A program made the translations under genes and the position numbers. From NCBI RefSeq assembly GCF_015024225.1, contig NZ_JACJGM010000028.1, positions 1-64,000 of the forward strand: a stretch of 64,000 nt of DNA, given 5' to 3'. The DNA is from Nocardioides lijunqiniae. GTDB taxonomy: Bacteria; Actinomycetota; Actinomycetes; Propionibacteriales; Nocardioidaceae. This document shows, one piece after another, positions 47,767 to 55,209 of this stretch (position 1 is the stretch's first letter; every line of letters begins with the position of its first letter). The notes under the pieces were generated by a model. It searched no databases. It was not told the origin of the DNA and was given only the letters and a program-made list of their open reading frames with translations.

Positions 47767-48681
47767 CTAACCACGCGGGGCCAGCTCGGAGCCGTCGCTC
47801 GGCGGCGCGACGGTGGCGTCGAAGGCCTCGAGGAAGACCTCGGCCAGCCCCTGCAACGGGCTGTCGACCACGTGCTGGGAGCGGAGGGTCAGTCCGGCCT
47901 CCGCCACCTCCGCGAGGACGCCGTCGAGGTCGAGGACCCGGTGCACGCCGATCCCCACCGGCACCGCGACGGTCGGGTCGTCGATCACCGGGTAGATGCC
48001 CACCTGCCGGATCTCGGTGTCCTGCTGGCGGACCTCGTGGATGCGGTAGCCCTGGCCGGACCGACCGGTCGTCTCGTGCACGTGGTCGGCCACGTCGGTG
48101 TCCTCGGAGCGCGTGACGACGATGCTGAACAGCACGGCCCCGCCCGGTGACAGGCGCTCGCGTGCGCGTCGCAGGACGGCCACCCGTCCGTCCCGGTCCA
48201 GGATCGAGATGGACGCGAGCAGCAGCACCACCAGGCCGTACTCCTGCGGGACGGAGTCCGGGAGGTCGATGACCGTCATGTCCCCCTGCTGGATGTGCAG
48301 CCGGCTGCGGATCCGCTCCCGCAGCACCGACACGCGCCCCTCCAGCTGGGCGAGCATGCCCGCGGACAGGTCAAGGGCCGTGACCTCACGGCCCATCTGC
48401 AGCAGGGGCAGCGTCAGCCGACCGTTGCCCGCTGCGAGCTCGAGCACGGGTCCGGGCACACGGCGCAGGACGTCGCGGAGGACGGCCACCTCCTCGGCGT
48501 CGACGCCGTAGCAGTCGTCGTAGATGGGTGCGCCGCTGAAGTCGTACAGGTCGCAGAGCCGGGCGCGGTCGCCGAGCTCGGCGACCGCGGTCGCCAGGCT
48601 GCCGAGGGGGTGCAGGGACCCGCCCTCCTGGAAGGCCGCGCCGGGGCCGGTGTCGGGAACGGTGTCGTGGACGTCGACCAT
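47767..48681 (-). CDS. Class I SAM-dependent methyltransferase (amino-sugar/daptide N-methyltransferase-like)
   Basis: 304 residues. SAM motif I is ELAAGNGRLTLPLL (81-94), with VTALDLSAGMLAQL as motif II. The N-terminal pattern LCDLYDFSGAPIYDD resembles N-methyltransferases such as DesVI/TylM1-type dTDP-amino-sugar enzymes and, from memory, daptide-type N-methyltransferases. In this cluster it could N-methylate a vancosamine-like sugar or a peptide terminus. It diverges from the GT2 gene at 48886 with a shared 200-bp promoter region. No precise substrate can be assigned. Confidence 0.8.
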   Translation of the reverse strand: MVDVHDTVPDTGPGAAFQEGGSLHPLGSLATAVAELGDRARLCDLYDFSGAPIYDDCYGVDAEEVAVLRDVLRRVPGPVLELAAGNGRLTLPLLQMGREVTALDLSAGMLAQLEGRVSVLRERIRSRLHIQQGDMTVIDLPDSVPQEYGLVVLLLASISILDRDGRVAVLRRARERLSPGGAVLFSIVVTRSEDTDVADHVHETTGRSGQGYRIHEVRQQDTEIRQVGIYPVIDDPTVAVPVGIGVHRVLDLDGVLAEVAEAGLTLRSQHVVDSPLQGLAEVFLEAFDATVAPPSDGSELAPRG

Positions 48682-48824
48682 CGCGATGGAGCCTTCCGAG
48701 AGCGCCCTCGGCCGGGGAGATCCGCCCGCCAGGCGCTCGCAAGGTAGTGGAGCCCCGCACGTCGATTGAAGGCCGGTCTCAGCAACCGAGACTCCGATGC
48801 CGCGGATTGCTTTCGTCCGTGACC

Positions 48825-48852
48825 TTTACTCGCCCGGATCGTCGAGTAGGGT
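48825..48852 (+). promoter_or_regulatory. Probable promoter of the GT2 gene
   Basis: TTTACT (48825-48830) and TAGGGT (48847-48852) with a 16-bp spacer, in an AT-richer stretch. The -10 box is identical to that of furA. Start of transcription is expected near 48859, about 27 bases before the GTG at 48886. Confidence 0.5.
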
Positions 48853-48885
48853 GGCGCGATCATTGGCATCGATCGACTCGGGGAT

Positions 48886-50007
48886 GTGGTGTCGTTGGGT
48901 AGCGCACGCAACAGCGCCACCTCGTTGGTCTCGGTGGTGTGCACCACCTACAACCGGGGTGCGGCCATCCGACGCACCCTCGCCTCGGTGCTCGCCCAGA
49001 GCGTGGCGGACCTCGAGCTGCTCGTGGTCTCCGACGGCAGCACCGACGACACCCACGACCACGTGGCCGCGGTCGCCGAGCAGGATCCGCGGGTCCGCCT
49101 GATCGTGATCGAGCACGGCGGCGTCCCGTCCCGCGCCATGAACGCCGGCATCGCCGCTGCTCGCGGCGACCACCTCGCCTACATCGACCACGACGACGAG
49201 TGGACGCCCGAGCACCTCGCGGTGCTGCTGCGGGAGCTGGAGGACGGGGCCGACCTGGCAGCGGCCGGGTCGACCTGGGTCGATCCCGCCGGCGAGCTCG
49301 TCTCCACCCGTCCGTCCGCCGCGCTCTTCTGGCATCCCGACATCCAGGTGATCAACCCGGTCTTCGAGAACTCCCAGGCCGCCCACCGGACCGAGTGGAT
49401 CGAGCGGGTCGGTCCCTGGCGCGAGGAGGAGTTCGGCCTGGAGGACTGGGACATGTGGCTGCGGATGTCCGACGCCGGCGCCCGGGTCTCGACGGTCGAG
49501 ACACCCACCGTCCGCAAGACGATGGCGCGGTCCAACCGGCACCGCTCGCTCCCCCAGCGGCACGTGCTCGAGCTCGTGCGCTGCCCCTCGGTCCGGGCCG
49601 CGTGGCAGGCCGCGCGTGCCCTGAGCCACCCGGCCACCGCGGCGCGGCTGGCCGAGGCCGCAGGCACCGACGCCGAGACCTGGTACCAGGAGCTGGCCGG
49701 CACCGACCGCTTCGTCTTCCCGCGCGGCTTCGCCCCGACCCGGGAGGAGGCGGTCCGGCGGGTGCCCGAGGCCCTGCGCCACAGCCGGGACGCCGACCGC
49801 GGCCTCGAGGACCCGGTGAGCATGCGCATCGAGCCCCGCGGCGACGGTGCCGTCCTGGTCCAGGACATCAGCTGCATGACCGCCGAGCACGCCGCCCGCT
49901 ACGCCCGGACCCTGCGCCGCGCCCAGCCGACGGTGTTCGCCATCGTCGACGAGGTGACGGCCGACTGGGCGCGCGAACCGATGGCGAGCGGCGTCCGCAT
50001 GACGTAG
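48886..50007 (+). CDS. Glycosyltransferase family 2 with C-terminal extension
   Basis: 373 residues, GTG 48886 or 48889. GT-A domain (about 10-240): SVVCTTYNRGAAIRRTL, LLVVSDGSTDD, HLAYIDHDDEW as the DxD block, EEEFGLEDWDMWLRM as the catalytic-base region. The last 130 residues (WYQELAG, RRVPEALRHS, MRIEPRGDG, FAIVDEV) are an extra domain I do not recognise. It is the only glycosyltransferase in the vancosamine-type sugar/YcaO cluster, although GT2 enzymes are not the usual antibiotic deoxysugar (GT1) class. It may transfer the cluster sugar. Confidence 0.82.
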   Translation: MVSLGSARNSATSLVSVVCTTYNRGAAIRRTLASVLAQSVADLELLVVSDGSTDDTHDHVAAVAEQDPRVRLIVIEHGGVPSRAMNAGIAAARGDHLAYIDHDDEWTPEHLAVLLRELEDGADLAAAGSTWVDPAGELVSTRPSAALFWHPDIQVINPVFENSQAAHRTEWIERVGPWREEEFGLEDWDMWLRMSDAGARVSTVETPTVRKTMARSNRHRSLPQRHVLELVRCPSVRAAWQAARALSHPATAARLAEAAGTDAETWYQELAGTDRFVFPRGFAPTREEAVRRVPEALRHSRDADRGLEDPVSMRIEPRGDGAVLVQDISCMTAEHAARYARTLRRAQPTVFAIVDEVTADWAREPMASGVRMT

Positions 50008-50054
50008 CGCCCGACGGCTCTCACCGCACCCACACCTCCAGGAAAGGGAACCCC

Positions 50055-50915
50055 GTGACTGCTGCTCCGGCTCAGGAGACGACCGAGCGAGACCCGGTCG
50101 CGACCGCGCGCGCGCTCTACCTCGACCTCATCCAGCGGGTGCTGGTGAACTCGATCTACGAGGACCCCGGGATGCTCTACCCCGACGGCGCCACCCGCGA
50201 GGAGATCGCGCAGCACCGGGAGACGGTGGCGTTCGACCGCAAGCGCCGTCTCAACGGGTTCGACTTCCCCAGCCAGGCGCACACCATGATCGGCACCCGC
50301 CGCATGGACAACCTGCGCGAGTGCGTGGAGACGGTGCTCGCCGACGACGTGCCGGGCGACCTCATGGAGACCGGGGTCTGGCGCGGAGGGGCGACCATCT
50401 TCATGCGGGCGATCCTCAAGGCCCACGACGTCACCGACCGCACGGTGTGGGTGGCCGACTCCTTCGAGGGGCTGCCGCCGGCGGACGCCGAGGCCTACCC
50501 GATCGACGCCGGCATCCCCTTCGACGCGATGACCGACGTGCTCGGCGTGTCCCTGGAGCAGGTCCAGGAGAACTTCCGTCGCTACGACCTCCTCGACGAG
50601 CAGGTCCACTTCCTCAAGGGCTTCTTCCGCGACACCCTGCCGGGCGCTCCGGTCGAGCGGCTCGCGGTGCTGCGCCTGGACGGTGACATGTACGAGTCGA
50701 CGATCAACGCGCTCGACTCGCTCTACCCGCGCCTGTCCCCCGGCGGCTTCCTGATCATCGACGACTACCGCCTGGTGCCCGCCTGCCGGCAGGCCGTCAC
50801 CGACTACCGGGCCACGCACGGGATCACGACCACCATCACCGCGATCGACGCCTGCGGATCCTTCTGGCGCAAAGAGGACGACGCCGGCTCGTCGCGCGCG
50901 CGTGGGCTCGCGTGA
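50055..50915 (+). CDS. TylF/MycF-family macrocin O-methyltransferase
   Basis: 286 residues, GTG 50055 after AGGAAAGGG. The family methylates a sugar hydroxyl in a Mg- and SAM-dependent reaction. SAM site LMETGVWRGGATIF around 103-116, VADSFEGLPP (134-143), metal-binding acids in RLDGDMYEST (207-216) and IIDDY (234-238). In this cluster it most likely O-methylates the vancosamine-type sugar, though some homologues act on other glycans. It is 48 bp after the GT2 gene and convergent with the epimerase gene. Confidence 0.92.
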   Translation: MTAAPAQETTERDPVATARALYLDLIQRVLVNSIYEDPGMLYPDGATREEIAQHRETVAFDRKRRLNGFDFPSQAHTMIGTRRMDNLRECVETVLADDVPGDLMETGVWRGGATIFMRAILKAHDVTDRTVWVADSFEGLPPADAEAYPIDAGIPFDAMTDVLGVSLEQVQENFRRYDLLDEQVHFLKGFFRDTLPGAPVERLAVLRLDGDMYESTINALDSLYPRLSPGGFLIIDDYRLVPACRQAVTDYRATHGITTTITAIDACGSFWRKEDDAGSSRARGLA

Positions 50916-50944
50916 GTCCGGTCGCGAGCCCCACCCCGGGGGCG

Positions 50945-51514
50945 CTAGCCGGCAGAGCGGAGCAGGGCGTCCAGCCGCACGGACTCGGCGTACTCCGGCA
51001 GCCCGCCGCTGTCCTGCCACCACGCCAGGGAGTGCGCCGCGCCGTCCCGCTCCGAGAGGACCAGGTCCTGCGCGGCGGGCAGCGGCAGTCCCACGTCGGG
51101 GTCGGAGATCGCGACGGACTGCTCGTTGGCCGCGACGTAGACCGTCGAGAGCAGGTAGGTGATCACCGTGTCGTCGGCGGTCGCGAGGTAGGCGTGCCCC
51201 ACCCCCACCGGCATCGAGACGATGCGGCCCACCTCCGGGTCCAGCTCCACCATCTCGACCTGGCCGAACGTCGGCGAGCCCACGCGCAGGTCCACCACGA
51301 AGTCGAGGGCGCTCCCGGCCGAGCACCACACGAGCTTGGCGCACCCCGGCGCCGTGGTCGTGAAGTGGATGCCCCGCGCGACCCCGGCCCGCGAGCGGCT
51401 CTGGCTCACCTGCGCGACCGGGAACGCGATCTCCGGCGGCATCACGTCGGCATCGGCGGAGAAGGTGCTCAGGAAGTGGCCACGGTCGTCCCGAAAGATC
51501 TCAGGAGTCACCAT
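50945..51514 (-). CDS. dTDP-4-keto-6-deoxyhexose 3,5-epimerase (EvaD-like)
   Basis: 189 residues, RmlC-type cupin. EIFRDDRGHFLSTF, GVARGIHFTTT with catalytic His, AKLVWCSAG with the substrate lysine, VVDLRVGSPTFG and VGHAYLAT are preserved. Unlike the polysaccharide-operon copy it keeps the lysine in AKLV. It would invert C5 (and/or C3) of the keto-deoxysugar, giving an L-sugar. The ATG overlaps head-to-head with a possible ATG of the C-methyltransferase on the other strand. Confidence 0.9.
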   Translation of the reverse strand: MVTPEIFRDDRGHFLSTFSADADVMPPEIAFPVAQVSQSRSRAGVARGIHFTTTAPGCAKLVWCSAGSALDFVVDLRVGSPTFGQVEMVELDPEVGRIVSMPVGVGHAYLATADDTVITYLLSTVYVAANEQSVAISDPDVGLPLPAAQDLVLSERDGAAHSLAWWQDSGGLPEYAESVRLDALLRSAG

Positions 51515-51542
51515 GCACACACCAGGAATCCGTGAGGCACCG

Positions 51543-52784
51543 ATGAGCATCCCCACACCTTCGCACACGACGCCGTGCCGCATCTGCGGCGGAGCGGTCG
51601 AGCGCTTCCTCGACCTGGGCGACCAGCCCCTGTCCGACGCCTTCCGCAAGCCGGACGAGTCGGACGACGAGTTCTTCTTCCGCCTCGAGGTCGGGCGCTG
51701 CACCGGCTGCACCATGACCCAGCTGCTGCACGAGGTGCCTCGCGAGCGGATGTTCCACGCCGACTACCCCTACCGCTCGTCGGGCTCGACGACGATGGCC
51801 GCGCACTTCCGGGCGATCGCGCAGCGGTTCCTCGCCGAGGAGCTGACCGGGTCCGACCCGTTCATCGTCGAGATCGGCAGCAACGACGGCGTCATGCTGC
51901 GCACCGTCGCCGAGGCGGGGGTGCGCCACCTCGGGGTCGACCCGTCCGCCGGGGTCGGGCTGACCGCCCAGGAGCAGGGGGTGCGGGTGCGCACCGACTT
52001 CTTCGAGGAGCGGAGCGCCCTCGAGGTCGTGGCCGACGAGGGACGCGCCGACGTCATCTACGCCGCCAACACGTTCTGCCACATCCCCTACCTCGACTCC
52101 GTGCTCGCCGGCGCCAGGGCACTGCTCGGCGACGACGGCATCTTCGTCTTCGAGGACCCCTACATCGGCGACATCCTGCGGCGCCGGTCCTTCGACCAGA
52201 TCTACGACGAGCACTTCTACTTCTTCTCCGCCACCTCCGTGAGAGCGATGGCCGTGCAGCACGGCTTCGAGCTGGTCGACGTCGAGCGCCTCGACGTCCA
52301 CGGGGGCGAGGTCCGCTACACGCTGGCCCGCCCCGGGAGGCGCACCGTGACGCAGGCGGTGCACGACCTCCTGCTGGAGGAGTCGACGTCGGGGCTCGAC
52401 CGTGCGGAGCCCTACGAGACGTTCGCCCGCGCGGTCATGGCGATCCGCGACGACCTCCGCTCGACCCTCGAGCGGCTGCGCGACGAGGGCCGGCGCGTGG
52501 TCGGGTACGGCGCCACGGCGAAGAGCGCCACGGTCAACAACTTCTGCGGCATCGACCGGGACCTGGTGGCCGTCGTCTACGACACCACCGAGGAGAAGCA
52601 GGGCCGGGTCACGCCCGGGCAGCACATCCCGGTGGAGGACATGAGCGGCTTCGCCACCGACCCGGCGCCGATCGCCCTCCTCTACGCGTGGAACCACGCC
52701 GAGGAGATCAAGCGCAAGGAGCAGGCGTTCGCCGACCGCGGCGGTCGCTGGCTCACCTACGTGCCGGAGGTCCGTCTGGACTGA
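51543..52784 (+). CDS. NDP-hexose 3-C-methyltransferase (EvaC/TylCIII-like)
   Basis: 413 residues. The N-terminal zinc-binding domain has C12/C15 (PCRICGG) and C53/C56 (CTGC). The SAM domain has IVEIGSNDGVML, and the C-terminal domain has GYGATAKSATVNNF and LYAWNHAEEI, a signature of C-methyltransferases for branched deoxysugars. It would add a methyl to C3 of a dTDP-amino- or keto-sugar, as in vancosamine or mycarose. An upstream in-frame ATG (51513, with AGGAG) would add ten residues; the shorter form matches relatives better. Confidence 0.93.
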   Translation: MSIPTPSHTTPCRICGGAVERFLDLGDQPLSDAFRKPDESDDEFFFRLEVGRCTGCTMTQLLHEVPRERMFHADYPYRSSGSTTMAAHFRAIAQRFLAEELTGSDPFIVEIGSNDGVMLRTVAEAGVRHLGVDPSAGVGLTAQEQGVRVRTDFFEERSALEVVADEGRADVIYAANTFCHIPYLDSVLAGARALLGDDGIFVFEDPYIGDILRRRSFDQIYDEHFYFFSATSVRAMAVQHGFELVDVERLDVHGGEVRYTLARPGRRTVTQAVHDLLLEESTSGLDRAEPYETFARAVMAIRDDLRSTLERLRDEGRRVVGYGATAKSATVNNFCGIDRDLVAVVYDTTEEKQGRVTPGQHIPVEDMSGFATDPAPIALLYAWNHAEEIKRKEQAFADRGGRWLTYVPEVRLD

Positions 52785-52986
52785 CCCGGCGTCGTCTGCC
52801 CTCAGCCGCTGCGCGACGCGCCGTCGTCGTGCCGCCCCCGCGCCACCCGTCGACTCCGTCGCCGACACGGCGCAGCTCCAGGAAGGAACTCGGACTTCCG
52901 TGCCTCATCCCCGCTCGACCCTCCCCACCCTCTCGGTGCGCGAACCTGCCGGGGGCCCACTCGGCCCCTTAGGGACGTAGCCGCCG
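52785..52986 (+). other. Gap with a candidate precursor-peptide ORF (52900-52980)
   Basis: GTG 52900 to TAG 52978-52980 encodes 26 residues beginning VPHPRSTLPTLSVREP and ending AGGPLGPLGT. A ribosome-like AGGAAGGA lies about 13 bases upstream, farther than usual. The frame is the same as the YcaO gene and is separated from it only by the TAG and CCGCCG. It contains a rare TTA leucine codon and the palindrome CCCCTTAGGG (52965-52974). It may be a RiPP precursor, a leader peptide or a chance frame. Confidence 0.3.
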
Positions 52987-54255
52987 ATGCTCGACGTATC
53001 CCAGGTGCTGGCGCCCGACACCGGTCTGGTCGCCGCCCACGGCGTCATCGCGCCCGGCGCCGACGGGAACCCCCTGTGGAGCGTGGGCGCCCAGCTCGCC
53101 TGCGAGCACGCCCCCGACCCGGACGAGCCGGTCCTGCTCTCCACCTGCCGCACCGGCGCCTGCTCGGTCTCGCGCAGCGGCGCCACCGTGCGCACCGCGG
53201 GTGAGGCCGTGGAGCGCGCGGCCCTGCACGGGGCACCGGCCCTCTCGGCGCCGTACGCCGCCGTCCGCGACCGCGCCTTCCCCTACTTCGATCCGCAGCA
53301 CAGCCTGGGCGCCGATCCCGGCCACCGTGTGCTGCGCTGGTACGAGGCACGGCGGGTCACCGACGGTCGTGACTACCTCGTGCCGGCCGGCCTGGTCGAC
53401 TACCCGGCGGCCCCCGAGGACCGGGTCGGCTTCGACCCCGGCCCGTCGGGCGCCGCGGCCGGGCCGTCGTACGACGCCGCGCTGAAGGCGGCCCTGCTCG
53501 AGACCCTGGAGCGCGACGCCGTGATCGTGTCGTGGGCGCGTCAGCTGACGCTGCGGGCGATCGACGTCGAGCCGCCGAGCACGGCCGGCAGCGACCCGGT
53601 GTGGTCCCAGGTGCGCGCCACCATGACCGCGGCCCGCGGTGCGGGGCTGACGCCGGTGTTCGCCGAGATCCCCACCGCGGTCGCGGGCGTCACCTGCCTG
53701 GTGGGCGGGGTGCGTGCCGAGCTGCGCGGGGCGACGTCCCTGTGCCTGGGCGCCAAGGCCTCCGACCACCTGGGCAAGGCGGTCCTGGGGGCGCTCGAGG
53801 AGAGCTTCCAGCTCTACTACGGCCTGCGCACCGCGGGGTCGGACTACCTCGACGAGCCGGTCGCCGCCCGGGTGACCTGTGACGCCGAGCGCGTGCGGTT
53901 CCTGGCCTCGGCGCGGGGTGTGGACGCCCTGCTGGGATGGCTCGACGCGCCGCTGCCGACGCGTCCGGTCGCGACGGAGGCACCGGTGAGCGCCGAGTCG
54001 CTCATGCTCGCCATGATCGAGGACGGCCTCGACCCGCTGGTCCTCGACCTGTCGGAGCGGCTGCCGCCGCGCCTGCGCGCGGCGGGGTGGGCGGTGGTCA
54101 AGGTGATCCCGGCCGGCTACCAGCCACTGCGCATCGACGAGCGGCACGACTTCGGCTGGCACGCCGGCCGTCTCGACAGCGCTCCGCATCGCACCGGGAC
54201 CCGCGCCCGGCACCCGCCAGGAGGTGTCTACGACCTTCCACACCCACTGCCATAG
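52987..54255 (+). CDS. YcaO-domain protein 1 (azoline-cyclodehydratase-like)
   Basis: 422 residues. YcaO enzymes phosphorylate a peptide amide with ATP to make azolines, thioamides or amidines. ETLERDAVIV (about 168-177) and GALEESFQLYYGLR (about 268) are the conserved glutamate-bearing helices, and EAVER (73-77) a third. The usual GKG of the ATP/Mg site is absent in the matching segment (SVSRSGATVRTAGEAVER). The C terminus ends DLPHPLP, like the Pro-rich tail of azoline-forming YcaOs. No E1-like/ocin-ThiF partner gene is in the window. The poor ribosome site suggests coupling to the preceding transcript. Confidence 0.82.
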   Translation: MLDVSQVLAPDTGLVAAHGVIAPGADGNPLWSVGAQLACEHAPDPDEPVLLSTCRTGACSVSRSGATVRTAGEAVERAALHGAPALSAPYAAVRDRAFPYFDPQHSLGADPGHRVLRWYEARRVTDGRDYLVPAGLVDYPAAPEDRVGFDPGPSGAAAGPSYDAALKAALLETLERDAVIVSWARQLTLRAIDVEPPSTAGSDPVWSQVRATMTAARGAGLTPVFAEIPTAVAGVTCLVGGVRAELRGATSLCLGAKASDHLGKAVLGALEESFQLYYGLRTAGSDYLDEPVAARVTCDAERVRFLASARGVDALLGWLDAPLPTRPVATEAPVSAESLMLAMIEDGLDPLVLDLSERLPPRLRAAGWAVVKVIPAGYQPLRIDERHDFGWHAGRLDSAPHRTGTRARHPPGGVYDLPHPLP

Positions 54256-54328
54256 CCACACCAGCGACGCGCAGGGAGCCGACCGGCTCACCGGCAGCGT
54301 CGAGCGAACACTCAAGGGAGCGCGATGA
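54224..54328 (+). CDS. Candidate 34-residue peptide, possible RiPP precursor
   Basis: GTG 54224 to TGA 54326-54328, overlapping the end of YcaO 1 and ending in an ATGA overlap with the ABC ATPase gene. The product starts VSTTFHTHCHSHTSDAQG and ends SVERTLKGAR. Residues 6, 8, 10 and 12 are His around a single Cys with flanking Ser/Thr, the residue types YcaO systems modify. AGGAGG abuts the GTG, so initiation there is doubtful. The frame could be fortuitous because it lies between two strong genes. Confidence 0.25.
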   Translation: MSTTFHTHCHSHTSDAQGADRLTGSVERTLKGAR

Positions 54329-55209
54329 TTCGGGTATCAGGGCTCAGCAAGAGGTACGGCGACCGGGACGTCCTCACCGACGTCTCCTTCGAGGTGGCCG
54401 AAGGTGAGATGTTCGGCTTCATCGGCGCGAACGGCGCCGGGAAGAGCACGACGATGCGCGCCATCATGGGCGTGCTCGCACCCACCGCCGGCAGCATCAC
54501 CTGGCACGGTCAGCCGCTGACCCGCGAGACCAGGCGGCGGTTCGGCTACATGCCCGAGGAGCGCGGGCTCTACCAGAAGATGAAGGTCGCCGAGCAGATC
54601 GCCTACTTCGGCCAGGTCTACGGCCTCGACCACCCCGCAGCCGCGCGTGCCACGGACGAGCTCATCGAGCGTCTCGACCTGACCCGGCACCGCGACGACG
54701 AGGTGCAGGCGCTGTCGCTGGGCAACCAGCAGCGCGCCCAGCTCGCGGTCGCGCTCGTGCACTCCCCCGAGCTGCTCGTCCTCGACGAGCCGTTCTCCGG
54801 GCTCGACCCGACCGGGGTCGACGCCCTCGCCGAGATCCTGCGCGAGCGGCAGCAGCGCGGGACGCCCGTCATCTTCTCCAGCCACCAGCTCGAGCTCGTG
54901 GAGCGACTCATCAGCTCGGTCGGCATCATCGTCCAGGGTCGGATGGTCGCGGTGGGCACCGTCGACGAGGTCCGGCAGGCACGCACAGAGCCTCGACTGC
55001 GCGTCTCGCTGAGCGGTGCCCGACCCGGCTGGCACACGCGGCTGCCCGGCCGCGTCCACAGCGTCCAGGACCCCGGCACCGCGGTCGTCGCCCCCGACGG
55101 CGTGTCCCGCGTCGACATCCTGCAGGCAGCGATGCGCGAGGGCACCGTCGACCACTTCGGCTGGCTCGAGCCCAGCCTCGCCGACGTCTTCCGCGAGGTG
55201 GTGGCATGA
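54325..55209 (+). CDS. ABC transporter ATP-binding protein (NatA-like)
   Basis: 294 residues. Walker A GANGAGKST (34-42), signature LSLGNQQ (130-136), Walker B with VLDEP (152-156) and the switch His in SSHQLEL. The C-terminal domain of about 90 residues is typical of NatA-type exporters of drugs, peptides or lantibiotics. Paired with the permease (ATGA overlap). In this cluster it most likely exports the product or confers self-protection. Confidence 0.93.
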   Translation: MIRVSGLSKRYGDRDVLTDVSFEVAEGEMFGFIGANGAGKSTTMRAIMGVLAPTAGSITWHGQPLTRETRRRFGYMPEERGLYQKMKVAEQIAYFGQVYGLDHPAAARATDELIERLDLTRHRDDEVQALSLGNQQRAQLAVALVHSPELLVLDEPFSGLDPTGVDALAEILRERQQRGTPVIFSSHQLELVERLISSVGIIVQGRMVAVGTVDEVRQARTEPRLRVSLSGARPGWHTRLPGRVHSVQDPGTAVVAPDGVSRVDILQAAMREGTVDHFGWLEPSLADVFREVVA

